NCBI RefSeq assembly: GCF_024461735.1 | Contig: NZ_JANGAD010000011.1 | Location: 1 to 64,000 of the forward strand | Direction of reading: 5' to 3' | Origin: Anaerotignum propionicum | GTDB taxonomy: Bacteria > Bacillota > Clostridia > Lachnospirales > Anaerotignaceae | Length of the DNA stretch: 64,000 nt | Part shown: positions 47,069 through 56,477 of the stretch, in pieces | How positions within the stretch are numbered: position 1 is the stretch's first letter | Layout of the letters: each line of letters starts with the position of its first letter | Made by a program: the position numbers and the translations under genes | The notes under the pieces: model-generated | Database searches by the model: none | The model's input: the letters and a program-made list of their open reading frames with translations, nothing else | What the model was told of the DNA's origin: nothing

Positions 47069-47097
47069 GCCTCATTCAATGTTATACTGAATGAGGC
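47069..47097. terminator. Terminator of the aldehyde dehydrogenase operon
   Basis: GCCTCATTCA and TGAATGAGGC form a perfect 10-bp stem. CTCTTTTT follows on the plus strand and TTATATTTTT on the minus strand. Confidence 0.75.
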
Positions 47098-47176
47098 CTC
47101 TTTTTGTGTTAACTTCTATTTACACACTTCAACTTTATATATTACCGCTTACCTAAATATCACTAGAGTTTATCCA

Positions 47177-48541
47177 TTATTTCATTAATTTGCGGAGCAA
47201 ACGGAAATTACTATCCTTATAAGGATGATAGCGCACTGGCAAATCAATCCAAGTATATTTTTTCACGATACTCCTGTAATGCGAAAAAGTATCAAAACTG
47301 AGTTTGCCGTGGTAACTACCCATGCCAGAATATCCAACTCCACCAAAACCCATGCGGGAATTTGCGATATGAATAATGGTATCATTAATACATCCTCCGC
47401 CAAAAGAGCATGAATTGAGTATTTTTTGTTCTACGGCTTTGCTTGAGGTAAACAAATAGAATGCAAGGGGCTTGGGATTTCCACGGATAAAGCGGATGCA
47501 ATCGTTCAAGTCGGTATACGTCATCAATGGCAGAATGGGTCCGAAGATTTCCTCTTGCATAATGGGGGAATCAGGTTTGATATCTACTAGTACAGTAGGT
47601 TCAATAAATCTTCGTGATTCATCAAAACCACCACCGATGATTGCTTTTTCACCTTTTATCAACTGCGTAATACGCTGAAAATGCTTATCATTTATAATCG
47701 TTGGCATTTCAGACAGATCACCATCAGGAAAAAATTCATTTAGGGCTTTGGTAAATTCTTGAATAAATCTATCCCTGACACTTTTGTGTATGAATAAATA
47801 ATCAGGCTCTACACAAGTCTGCCCTGCATTTAAAACCTTCCCAAAGGCAATCCGCTTTGCCGCTAGCTTAATGTTTGCTGTTTCATCTACAATAACCGGA
47901 CTTTTCCCCCCTAGCTCCAGGGTTACGGGTGTTAAGTTTTTGGATGCAGCAGCCATAACAACCTTACCCACCTCTACACTGCCTGTAAAAAATATATAAT
48001 CAAAGGTTTCTTCAAGAAGGGTATGATTCTGCTCTCTGCCGCCTTCCACCACTGCAATATACTCTGATGCAAAGGTTTCACTAATAATTTTTTTCACTAC
48101 TTTGCTTGTTTCAGGAGCATATGCCGATGGTTTAATCACTACACAATTCCCCCCTGATATTGCACCAATAAGAGGTACCAAACAGAGTTGAAGGGGATAG
48201 TTCCATGGTGACATAATGAGCGTTACGCCATAGGGCTCAGGTGCAACAAAACTTTTTGCATGAAATTGTGCCAATGGTGTTTTTACCCTCTTATTTTTTA
48301 TCCACTTCGGAAGATGTTTCATATGGTATCGAATTTCCTCCAAAACAAGACCGGTTTCCGTCATATATGTTTCAAATGGTGTTTTATTTAAATCCAATTT
48401 CATGGCCGCTTCAATAAAAGCTTCGTTGTTTATTATAGCTCGTTGAAGCTTTTTTAGGGCTTTCATTCTAAATTCCAGTGAACGGGTTGCTCCACTTTCA
48501 AAATATTTACGCTGGAGTGCGACGAGAGATTTGGTATTCAT
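47177..48541 (-). CDS. Aldehyde dehydrogenase
   Basis: The 454-residue enzyme belongs to the class 3/fatty-aldehyde group of NAD(P)-dependent aldehyde dehydrogenases, judged by its length and MSPWNYPLQLCLVPLIGAI. The catalytic cysteine lies in NAGQTCVEPDY, the general base in LELGGKSP, and EEIFGPILP is conserved. A hydrophobic or basic C-terminal tail follows. It oxidises an aldehyde to an acid. GGAGG precedes the ATG. It is the last gene of the operon starting at 52846, 84 bases after the kinase. Confidence 0.93.
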   Translation of the reverse strand: MNTKSLVALQRKYFESGATRSLEFRMKALKKLQRAIINNEAFIEAAMKLDLNKTPFETYMTETGLVLEEIRYHMKHLPKWIKNKRVKTPLAQFHAKSFVAPEPYGVTLIMSPWNYPLQLCLVPLIGAISGGNCVVIKPSAYAPETSKVVKKIISETFASEYIAVVEGGREQNHTLLEETFDYIFFTGSVEVGKVVMAAASKNLTPVTLELGGKSPVIVDETANIKLAAKRIAFGKVLNAGQTCVEPDYLFIHKSVRDRFIQEFTKALNEFFPDGDLSEMPTIINDKHFQRITQLIKGEKAIIGGGFDESRRFIEPTVLVDIKPDSPIMQEEIFGPILPLMTYTDLNDCIRFIRGNPKPLAFYLFTSSKAVEQKILNSCSFGGGCINDTIIHIANSRMGFGGVGYSGMGSYHGKLSFDTFSHYRSIVKKYTWIDLPVRYHPYKDSNFRLLRKLMK

Positions 48542-48625
48542 GGTGTCCTCCGATCTTTATCATAGATATAATTAGAGAAGTCTATGTAATGTTTGGCATT
48601 GGGAAACTTTAAAACCTTATTATAT

Positions 48626-50224
48626 CTACCCTTTGTTTAGTTTTTTAAATGCTTTTTTATTATTATTGTAAAGGGACTGAAATACGGGAAAAATTTTGTC
48701 ATAAACGGCTACACTTTTCTTGTCAGGTGTGTAACTTTGATCTTTAGTGATTAACTGATTGACCTCTTTTATATCATCAATAATACCAAGCCCCACAGCC
48801 ATTACTGCTGCTGCACCTACTGCCCCAATATTTTGTGGATTCTTTACCGTCTCAATTTCACGATTGAGTATATTAGCTAATATCTGGCAGGTAAGAGGAG
48901 CTAAGGCACCACCCCCAACTAACCGAATGACCGGTGATGTTTTGAATGTTTTATCAATTGCTGAAAGCTGCCACCTCAAATGATAGCAAACACCCTCAAT
49001 TACAGAATGAATCATCTCGGTTTTACCCGTTTCCAAACTTATATTAAAAAACATTCCTCGGGCGTAATGATCTTCAAAGGGACATCGGTTTCCATGCAGC
49101 CATGGAGTAAAAATAACTCCATTACTACCGGCAGGCACATCTTTCACACTATGCATCATAAAATCATATAAACCTTCATAAATACTTTCAGGGTCATCCC
49201 AAATATTCTTCTTTTCCAAGAAAAGCCCGATTTCATCCAAAGCTAAGTGATCTTTCACCCATTCCAGACACTTCCCTGCAGTTTCAAGCTCTGCGAAATA
49301 ATTAAAGTACTGAGGATCCGCACCAACTATGGAACCAATCATGTTTTGTATATCTAATTTTTGATTTCTCACAACCGTGGAAACCCAGCCGGAAGTCCCC
49401 ATATAAATATGTGTGGTACCCTCCGTAACCGCTCCTGCTCCCACCCCAATGAGGGAGGCATCTCCTCCACCGGAAAACACAGGGGTACCCGCCATCAATC
49501 CCAACTCTCCTGCCGCTTTTGGCGTAATGGTACCTACTTGATCTGTACTTTTGCAAATCTTAGGAAGATGTTTCATTTGCACGCCCAGCATTTTGCAAAG
49601 TTCTTCGCTGAATTTTCTTTTCCCTTTTCTTGTGTCATATAGTAAAGTGGCAAATGCACTATCCTCAGACATAACAAATTTCCCGCAAGATTTGCAAACA
49701 AGAAAATCTTTAACATCCAACCACTTGTATGCTTTAGCAAATACTTGTGGTTCATGATTCTCCACCCATTTATACTTCCAAATAGGGTCTTTAATACTTG
49801 CAGGAGCCGCCCCGCTGATTTGGGCGGCACGCATCAGCTTATACGCATTTAAACCTGAGATGCGCAACCCCGTCATCATCCCTTTTCTCATTTCCCCCTC
49901 AGCTCGACTATCCATGTAGCTCATGGCTCGCCTTACAGGTTCCCCTTGTTTATCTACTAAAACCAAAGCCTGCATCTGGGCACAGAAAGAAATTCCAGCA
50001 ATTGATCCTTTGGGTATATCTGATTTTTTCATAATCTGAGCTGTGGTCTGACACATGGCAGCCCACCACTGCTTGGGGTCTTGCTCTACGCCACCATTCT
50101 CAAGAACGAACAAGTCATAACCTGCCATGGCGCTATCCAGCAGTGTAATTTCACCTGATATCTCAAATAAACAGGTTTTAATGCCCGTTGTACCTACATC
50201 ATAAGCAATTACATAGGTTGACAT
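48626..50224 (-). CDS. FGGY-family carbohydrate kinase
   Basis: The 532-residue kinase has the phosphate loop YDVGTTGIKTCLFE, the motif GGGDASLIGVGAGAV and GTSGWVS, and the C-terminal signature VIRLVGGGALAPLTCQILANIL. It resembles xylulokinases most, but substrate-determining residues cannot be read with confidence. It would phosphorylate a sugar or polyol using ATP. AAAAGGAG lies before the ATG. It follows the aldolase by 88 bases, consistent with kinase then aldolase steps in one pathway. Confidence 0.92.
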   Translation of the reverse strand: MSTYVIAYDVGTTGIKTCLFEISGEITLLDSAMAGYDLFVLENGGVEQDPKQWWAAMCQTTAQIMKKSDIPKGSIAGISFCAQMQALVLVDKQGEPVRRAMSYMDSRAEGEMRKGMMTGLRISGLNAYKLMRAAQISGAAPASIKDPIWKYKWVENHEPQVFAKAYKWLDVKDFLVCKSCGKFVMSEDSAFATLLYDTRKGKRKFSEELCKMLGVQMKHLPKICKSTDQVGTITPKAAGELGLMAGTPVFSGGGDASLIGVGAGAVTEGTTHIYMGTSGWVSTVVRNQKLDIQNMIGSIVGADPQYFNYFAELETAGKCLEWVKDHLALDEIGLFLEKKNIWDDPESIYEGLYDFMMHSVKDVPAGSNGVIFTPWLHGNRCPFEDHYARGMFFNISLETGKTEMIHSVIEGVCYHLRWQLSAIDKTFKTSPVIRLVGGGALAPLTCQILANILNREIETVKNPQNIGAVGAAAVMAVGLGIIDDIKEVNQLITKDQSYTPDKKSVAVYDKIFPVFQSLYNNNKKAFKKLNKG

Positions 50225-50312
50225 TCGTTTTATACTCCTTTTGATAAAGTGCCTTCAACGCTAACATTGTTATAGAGACCGGTATAAGCTTTTCTTGAAA
50301 TCCACCCATTAC

Positions 50313-51353
50313 TTAGTATGGTTTTTCTGACATCTTTGAATACTTTTTTAAGTAAACAAATCTCATTAAAGCACATTCTAGAATATTGAGGGGGGTGGGT
50401 TTGCCAAAGAGTTTTGCAGTAAAATATGTTTTGCAATTTTTTCTCAATATCATACTGACTGCTGTTGCGTCCTTTTCATCTTTTCCCCAGCATAAAGCAC
50501 CAAAATCTTTAATAAATACAGCTGAAGAATGCTGCAGTGCTTTTGAAACGGATTTTGTTTTATTCTCTACAACCTTAGCCTTTATACCTACAATTTGTGC
50601 AAAATCATCTAAGAATGGCTTTAGTGGCTTGGATTTTATAAGCTTGGAATAGCGAATCACTTCGGGATCTGTATTATAAATCATAAAACCACCTTGTCTG
50701 TTCAACACAGCTTCTTTTTTCACAAACAACTGAGAATTTGTCAAGGTGCGGTCATGTTTTTGTTCTTTTGTAATTTTTTGATTTCCTTTTTTATCAGCCA
50801 CGAAATTCTTGCAAATTTCTTCCAGTTCCTGAGCCGTCTTTAAGGTTTTTTCGTAATCCTCCCCAAAGCACAATGCCCCATGATGCTTAAGAATAATTGC
50901 TTTGGACTTTGTCTTTTTTAATGCTTCCAAAACATTTTTCCGAAGGGTTTTTGTTCCCGGGAGGGCATATTTGGCACAAAGAATTTCTTTTGAAAATACT
51001 GAAGTATTGATAGTCAAAGGGATAGCATCAAGCCCTACTGCTGATAGGGCTGAGGCGTTCTCTTGGTGGGTATGTATCACAAAATTAACATCCGGAAACA
51101 GCCGATACACCTCTGCGTGTATCCCTTTCTCCGAGGATGGTTTGATGGTACCTTCATAGCTTAAATCTTTGATTTTCACCTCGACAATTTCATCTGGGGT
51201 TAAGGAAAGATATTCTCTGCCACTGGGTGTAATTACGAAGGTTTCACCATCAATGCGACAGCTCACATTGCCCCATGTACGGGCGATAAGCTCAGATTTA
51301 ACAAGTTCTATGCCAGCCTTAACTACGAACTCCTTAGCTTCTTGACATTCCAT
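50313..51353 (-). CDS. Class II aldolase/adducin protein with a degenerate second copy of the fold
   Basis: The first 200 residues are a class II aldolase domain with zinc ligands in VIHTHQEN and ILKHHGALCFG and the substrate motif TWGNVSCR. The C-terminal part repeats the last element as FIKDFGALCWGKDEKDATAV, where the zinc histidines are lost (KHHG becomes KDFG), so it looks like a partial internal duplication. L-fuculose-phosphate-type enzymes split a phosphorylated ketose into DHAP and an aldehyde; the substrate here is unknown. I prefer the ATG at 51353 after GGGGTGG over the GTG at 51362. Confidence 0.88.
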   Translation of the reverse strand: MECQEAKEFVVKAGIELVKSELIARTWGNVSCRIDGETFVITPSGREYLSLTPDEIVEVKIKDLSYEGTIKPSSEKGIHAEVYRLFPDVNFVIHTHQENASALSAVGLDAIPLTINTSVFSKEILCAKYALPGTKTLRKNVLEALKKTKSKAIILKHHGALCFGEDYEKTLKTAQELEEICKNFVADKKGNQKITKEQKHDRTLTNSQLFVKKEAVLNRQGGFMIYNTDPEVIRYSKLIKSKPLKPFLDDFAQIVGIKAKVVENKTKSVSKALQHSSAVFIKDFGALCWGKDEKDATAVSMILRKNCKTYFTAKLFGKPTPLNILECALMRFVYLKKYSKMSEKPY

Positions 51354-51370
51354 AAAAGCCACCCCATCTC

Positions 51371-52846
51371 TTATATCTTTTGAGATATATTTGAAAATAC
51401 ATGCTCGAAACGTTCCAAAATATCTGGAAGCATATCATCCGTATAAGCAGCACTGGTATAAAGACGGCTTCCAGCTAGGGTAACCAGCCCTTCCGCCATA
51501 TAAGCGGCACCTACATGCTCCATCTCATGCTTACGAAGAGATGTTTGATTTAAAACCTCTGGAATCCTCCAAGGTCTTGACCAGTCAATGGAAAAATGCA
51601 TGGTTCCCGCAGTTTCCAGATGGCAAATTGAGCCCTGATTAAAAGCAACAAAAGGAAGGCGATACTTTTTAATAAGGTTATTGATACCAATCATCAGTTT
51701 ATCTGCAAATTCCCCTGCCTTTCTTGCCGCATCTGTTCTCTCTATCTCACATAAGGTATAGTATCCTGCTACACAGCTAAGGGGATTTGCAGCCATTGTG
51801 CCGCCTACTAAAGCCTTTTTATGCTTTGCTTCCCCGCTGATTCCCGCAGACAAATATTTCATGATTTCTTTTTTGCCCCCTAAGCCACCTGCGCTTGGAT
51901 AGCCACCAGCAATAACCTTTCCGAATATAGTAAGGTCCGGAGAAACACCAAAATAACCCTGCGCCCCTGCCATACCCAATCTGAATCCTGTTACCACTTC
52001 ATCAAATATCAGAAGTGCACCATACTTCCTGCACAACCGCTCAACACCTTTATTGAAGTCAAAATCCACCGGTCTGGTTCCACTTTCAGGACCAACTGGT
52101 TCAATTAATACAGCTGCTGTTCCTCCTCGGAGCTGGTTAATTCTCAATTTTCTTTCTAAATCATCCAGTCTATTTGGGAAGAATTCTTGGGTATATTTAT
52201 AGATAAACTTTGGAACTCCTTGAGCCTGGGTCCACTTTGAACCGGGAATACGTATGCCATATGCCAATTGATCACTCCAACCGTGATAAGCGCCGCCCAT
52301 CTTAATAATGTTTTTCTTTTTTGTGGCAAGTCTAGCAACACGGATAGCACCCATACAAGCCTCTGTTCCTGAACCCAGCATTCGAAACATTTCTACTGAT
52401 GGCATAGATTCCGTAATTTTTTTTGCTAATTTGTATTCATACTCATGGAAAAGACCAGTTGAAGGCCCACACTCATTTAAAAGTTTAAACACCTGTTCCC
52501 TAATTTCCGGTGGATTGCTGCCAAGAACGGTTGGTCCGCCGGCCTGAAGAAAATCATAATAACGGTTACCATCTATATCGTAAAGGTAACACCCTTCCGC
52601 TTTTGTAAACACAAGGGGAAAAGGATGATTAAATGCTAGATTATGCTGTACCCCACCGGGAATAACGATTTTCGCTTTATCTATCATTTCTTTAGAGTGA
52701 ACGCAGGTTTTTTCGAAGTATTCTGTTTCATATCGTTTCAGTGCTTCCGGAGTTATAGTGTAAATAGGCATTTTTATTAAATCATCAAGCTGTTTCGTAA
52801 TTTTCTTTACATCAGGATATTTTGAAATTGCATAGCTCTGGTTCAT
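51371..52846 (-). CDS. Class III aminotransferase, glutamate-1-semialdehyde aminomutase-like
   Basis: The 491-residue PLP enzyme resembles glutamate-1-semialdehyde aminomutases. It has RMLGSGTEACMGAIRVARL, AYHGWSDQ, LLIFDEVVTGFR and the PLP lysine in IFGKVIAGGYPSAG. It is longer than HemL, with an N-terminal extension of about 50 residues and a C-terminal region. No heme genes are near, so the role is probably catabolic transamination of an amino sugar or amino acid. GGAGG precedes the ATG. It is the first gene of the operon, 17 bases upstream of the aldolase start, with the operator-like palindrome in its promoter. Confidence 0.9.
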   Translation of the reverse strand: MNQSYAISKYPDVKKITKQLDDLIKMPIYTITPEALKRYETEYFEKTCVHSKEMIDKAKIVIPGGVQHNLAFNHPFPLVFTKAEGCYLYDIDGNRYYDFLQAGGPTVLGSNPPEIREQVFKLLNECGPSTGLFHEYEYKLAKKITESMPSVEMFRMLGSGTEACMGAIRVARLATKKKNIIKMGGAYHGWSDQLAYGIRIPGSKWTQAQGVPKFIYKYTQEFFPNRLDDLERKLRINQLRGGTAAVLIEPVGPESGTRPVDFDFNKGVERLCRKYGALLIFDEVVTGFRLGMAGAQGYFGVSPDLTIFGKVIAGGYPSAGGLGGKKEIMKYLSAGISGEAKHKKALVGGTMAANPLSCVAGYYTLCEIERTDAARKAGEFADKLMIGINNLIKKYRLPFVAFNQGSICHLETAGTMHFSIDWSRPWRIPEVLNQTSLRKHEMEHVGAAYMAEGLVTLAGSRLYTSAAYTDDMLPDILERFEHVFSNISQKI

Positions 52847-52868
52847 AATACATACCTCCTACGCTTTA

Positions 52869-52884
52869 GAGCGAGCGCTCGCTC
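52869..52884. promoter_or_regulatory. Operator-like GAGCGAGCGCTCGCTC, copy 2
   Basis: It is a perfect 16-bp palindrome, strikingly G+C-rich against its surroundings, and aligned in sequence and position with 46902-46917. It is the probable binding site of the TetR protein encoded at 53248-53904. Confidence 0.8.
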
Positions 52885-52897
52885 GTTTTATAGATAA

Positions 52898-52925
52898 ATT
52901 ATATCATTTTTGGATAAAATGTCAA
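52898..52925 (-). promoter_or_regulatory. Promoter of the aminotransferase operon
   Basis: On the minus strand TTGACA, 16 bases and TATAAT, followed 13 bases later by the operator palindrome. The remainder up to 53247 is A+T-rich without further signals that I can see. Confidence 0.85.
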
Positions 52926-53247
52926 TAGCTTCCCATTAGTATTGTATATAACAAAGTGTTTTTTTCATGAGTACATTTGCAATATCTAACACGTTTTATC
53001 AATTCTTTTCCATTTATAATCATATGGTTATACTCGAAATGCTATTCTAATTCAATACATTAAGATAATTGAGTATCTAACTCCCATCTTTTTGTACAAT
53101 AAAACAGCAATAATTAAAATCTGTAAAATCTTTTTTCATGTAATCAGCTTTAATCGCTCATATAGATAATGCTCGTATACTTTGAATTATGATTTTGATT
53201 TTATGATTTTCAGAAAAATTAGTGTATGAAAACATCACTTTTTTCTG

Positions 53248-53904
53248 TCAGACATTAAATAAAAACGCACTCTTAATAAACTCTAAAAGCTGCTCAGCAA
53301 CTAAATCATCATTTTCGAAGATATCTTCACCCACAAAGATTTTCATACGTTTTTTATAATATTCGCATGAATATGAAAATTGTAATGTGATAAAAAGATT
53401 ATCTAAAAAGAAAGCAAATAAATTTACATTTATGTCATCCCTAATGATTTTTTCATTTTGCGCTTGTTCCAAGAATTTAGTATAGATATCAGCCGAAACA
53501 CTTTCCATATCAGATACAATTTGTGAAATTAAATCCGATCTATTTTCAGCTGTGAGTTGTCCATATAATTTTGTTAATTGCACATTTTCTCTTGAATTTA
53601 ATTGTATTGCTTGAATGATTTTCTCTAATTTAAACAACAAATCATGATCACTTAACATGATCTCATCTAAAACGGATTTTAGCGTTTCAACGGCATATTG
53701 TATGATGGTTATGAACAAATTTTCTTTGCTGTTGAAATAAGAGTACATTGCCCCAATGCTAATCCCTGATTTTTTCGCTATGGTATTTATGTTTGCACTT
53801 TCAAAACCATGTTCAGCAAATTCATTGGTTGCAGTTTGTAAAATTTTATTACGCTTTTCTTCTGATATTCTTGTAAAAGTTTCATTATATAAAATAGATT
53901 TCAT
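53248..53904 (-). CDS. TetR-family regulator beside the catabolic cluster
   Basis: The 218-residue protein begins with a TetR DNA-binding domain (KRNKILQTATNEFAEHGFESANINTIAKKSGISIGAMYSYFNSKENLF). The C-terminal half is a typical all-helical ligand domain. AAGGAG lies before the ATG at 53904; the frame is open 57 codons further without support. It is next to the aminotransferase operon, and both operon promoters carry palindromes of the type TetR proteins bind. I found no copy of that palindrome in front of this gene. Confidence 0.9.
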   Translation of the reverse strand: MKSILYNETFTRISEEKRNKILQTATNEFAEHGFESANINTIAKKSGISIGAMYSYFNSKENLFITIIQYAVETLKSVLDEIMLSDHDLLFKLEKIIQAIQLNSRENVQLTKLYGQLTAENRSDLISQIVSDMESVSADIYTKFLEQAQNEKIIRDDINVNLFAFFLDNLFITLQFSYSCEYYKKRMKIFVGEDIFENDDLVAEQLLEFIKSAFLFNV

Positions 53905-54205
53905 AGAAATGCCCTTCTCCTTATTCACGTTAATAAATCCCCTAAAATTTTTATGACCATAACCAATATTATACAAGTTGTTTTTATCTGTCAAGAAAGG
54001 GTATTGACAGTATGCGTTTTTCCAAGTAAAAATAGTCCTTGGAACAATTTTAAATATGCTATAAAAAACGTTCATTCTTTAAGAAATTACGTAGTTTTCT
54101 TTCTTTAGATGGAAAATTGCCATACGATGGTGGTATTATAAAAAACATCCAAGGAAATACTAGTTTTTTAGAGAAGTAAAATGAATATGCAAGGAGGTTG
54201 ATTTC

Positions 54206-55096
54206 ATGGGAAGTTGGCAAAGTTTTTTTGTTGAACGTATATTGAAACTATTTAAAAAAGAGGTTGATCCTGATACCTTTTTGGCGCATAAGAGGAAAGA
54301 AAATGAATCCCCATATGTCCTGCCACCCAAATTACAGCGAAAGTATCACATAATAAAACTAAATTCTTATTCTATAGATGCTTATTTAATGAAGTCTCTT
54401 TCTCAATCAAAAGAGAAACAAATTTTATATATACCTGGTGGTGGGTATACTGAACAACCGCTGTTTTGGCATTGGCGTTTTTTAGATAAACTGACCAAAA
54501 AGCTGAATGGAACGATAACAGTTCCTATCTATCCCAAAGCTCCAAATCATCAGTATCAGGATTCCTTCGAGAGCATTCTCCCAATTTACAAAGATCTATT
54601 AACAAAGGCATCTCCAAAGGATATTGTAATTATGGGTGACTCGGCGGGTGGTGGTCTTTCTTTGGCATTGTCACAATTACTGTTGAAGGAACGTCTCCCT
54701 CAGCCCGGCAATATCATTCTTCTTTCTCCATGGTTGGATGTAAACTTAGACCATCCTGAAATACCATCATTGATGAAAGTTGAACCGATGCTTGATTTAA
54801 AGCTTTTGATTGCCTCGGGAAAACTCTATGCTGGAAATACACCAACAAATAATTATCTGATCAGCCCAATCAATGGTCCTATCCGTGGACTTGGTAAAAT
54901 CACATTGTTTATCGGTACCCATGAAATCTTTTTACCTGATGCCCGAAAATTAAAAGCATTGGCAGAACAAGAAAATGTTCACATCCATTATTTTGAGTAT
55001 CCTAAAATGAATCATGTATTCCCAGTATTCCCCATTCCTGAGGCCAAGCGTGCATTACAGCAAATTGTAGATATAATAAATGATAAGATCAAATAA
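54206..55096 (+). CDS. Alpha/beta hydrolase, esterase/lipase type
   Basis: The 296-residue protein is of the hormone-sensitive-lipase-like alpha/beta hydrolase-3 kind. It has PGGGY forming the oxyanion hole, the nucleophile elbow GDSAGGGL, an acidic residue region THEIFLPD and the catalytic His in MNHVFPVFP. It has no signal peptide, so is probably cytoplasmic. AAGGAGGT precedes the ATG. It is a lone gene, divergent from the TetR gene at 53248. Confidence 0.9.
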   Translation: MGSWQSFFVERILKLFKKEVDPDTFLAHKRKENESPYVLPPKLQRKYHIIKLNSYSIDAYLMKSLSQSKEKQILYIPGGGYTEQPLFWHWRFLDKLTKKLNGTITVPIYPKAPNHQYQDSFESILPIYKDLLTKASPKDIVIMGDSAGGGLSLALSQLLLKERLPQPGNIILLSPWLDVNLDHPEIPSLMKVEPMLDLKLLIASGKLYAGNTPTNNYLISPINGPIRGLGKITLFIGTHEIFLPDARKLKALAEQENVHIHYFEYPKMNHVFPVFPIPEAKRALQQIVDIINDKIK

Positions 55097-55216
55097 ATCT
55101 AAGTAAGATTGCCTACTCTTATTAAAGGAGTCTTTCCTTCGATAATAAGGAACTGTTGAAGCAAAGCACCCAGATGGCTTTAAAAGGCATATGCCTTATG
55201 TGCAAATAATTCTTAG

Positions 55217-55257
55217 GACGGCTTGGGTTATCCCTCACCGTCTTATCTTTTTTTATT
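55217..55257 (+). terminator. Terminator of the esterase gene
   Basis: GACGG/CCGTC and inner GGG/CCC pairs form a hairpin followed by TTATCTTTTTTT. The 120 bases before it also contain a perfect 14-base palindrome, AAGGCATATGCCTT, at 55184-55197. Confidence 0.5.
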
Positions 55258-55394
55258 ACCATTTTTAGAAGTCTCTTATTCAAAACTGAAGAAAAGTTAT
55301 CTTTCAAGAAAGTCAAAGGTTTAACCACCGATAATAGAAAATAAGATTGTATTTTTGATGTAACATTTTGTATCAAAACAAATTCTAGTGCTCC

Positions 55395-56477
55395 TTAAAG
55401 AAATCGTAAATTCTTAACATACAATGTAAAAAGTGAAATTATGGTTTCAAAGACAAAACGCTTTGTTTCTGGGTCAATCCCCCTAACACTACTCATAGCT
55501 GTAAATACCTTTTTATGCCACTCATCGTTAAAATCATTGAAACTCTCAACCCCCATGGACTCAATTACTTTATACAGTGTTGATATAAAAAGCTCTCGCT
55601 TTTCATCTTCTAGCGATAAGAGCCATTGATTAATCACCTTATTAATTTGCTCTGCTCCCTCTGTAATACCTTGGGTGTATTGAAAATCGCCATTATTGAT
55701 GACCCATGAAAAAGGATCATGCTGCATAATCCAAAACTCGTTGCTCTCAACCACAACATAATCCTCCTGTAGTTGCAAAAGCATACCGACCAACGAAGAT
55801 TGGGGCAAAGTTTTGTGTATCCTTGTTTTAATTCTTTCATATTTTTCGCTCATAAATATTTCATCCCTAAATCCAGGGCCATCATGGCTGTAAATACCTA
55901 CAATACGAGCCTGAACCCCTTGGCGACATTCCATGGCAGAATAAACGGCAATGTTGCCTCCTTTAGAATGTCCACCAACCATGAAAGCATGGGGAAACTG
56001 CTCAGCAACCTCATTCAAGTAAGAAACCCCCTCTTGCTGTGCAGGGACAGGCGTAATAAAAGCCATATTAAAGTCTTCTTTCCAACCTACAATTGTAGCA
56101 TCTGTACCTCGATAGGCAACATAAGCTGTTTCATCATCAAGCAAGTAAGTAACAGCCGCAAATTGCTTTTGCATGGTTGCATCTAAGCTATCTGAATAAC
56201 AACACATTCTAATATCTCGAAACCTTGGGCTCATACCAAGGGCAAGCAAAAGTCGCTGATTGCTTTTTGCATCTCTAACATTATGCAACATCTTGGGGAT
56301 TTGTTCCGCTTTGAGTAAATCTCCAATTCTTACCGGCGCTCGTTTATCCGCAATTCCTGGTACAACTTCATTGAAATGGATATAGACAAATTGAGATAAA
56401 ATCAGGCTATCCACCAAATTGAACGGTGTGGTTTTAAAATCCTCCATTTGCGATTCTGCATAATCTATAATATTCAT
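55395..56477 (-). CDS. DUF2974 (Mbeg1-like) lipase-fold protein
   Basis: The 360-residue protein contains TAYVAYRGTDATIVGWKEDFNMAF and the nucleophile motif FMVGGHSKGGNIAVYSA, followed by GIYSHDGPGFRDEI, all hallmarks of the DUF2974/Mbeg1-like group of alpha/beta hydrolases. The catalytic Ser is present. The function of the family in bacteria is not settled. GGGAGAG lies in front of the ATG. It is a single gene. Confidence 0.88.
   Translation of the reverse strand: MNIIDYAESQMEDFKTTPFNLVDSLILSQFVYIHFNEVVPGIADKRAPVRIGDLLKAEQIPKMLHNVRDAKSNQRLLLALGMSPRFRDIRMCCYSDSLDATMQKQFAAVTYLLDDETAYVAYRGTDATIVGWKEDFNMAFITPVPAQQEGVSYLNEVAEQFPHAFMVGGHSKGGNIAVYSAMECRQGVQARIVGIYSHDGPGFRDEIFMSEKYERIKTRIHKTLPQSSLVGMLLQLQEDYVVVESNEFWIMQHDPFSWVINNGDFQYTQGITEGAEQINKVINQWLLSLEDEKRELFISTLYKVIESMGVESFNDFNDEWHKKVFTAMSSVRGIDPETKRFVFETIISLFTLYVKNLRFL

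Noticed and set aside
51371..52846. HemL (glutamate-1-semialdehyde aminomutase) for heme synthesis
   Set aside because: The protein is longer than HemL and lies in a catabolic operon with aldolase and kinase genes and no other heme gene.
55122..55376. 84-codon minus-strand frame downstream of the esterase gene, containing KKDKTVRDNPSRPK
   Set aside because: It has no ribosome binding site and overlaps hairpins and the T-run of the esterase terminator. It could be part of a repeated element, but nothing in the window confirms this.
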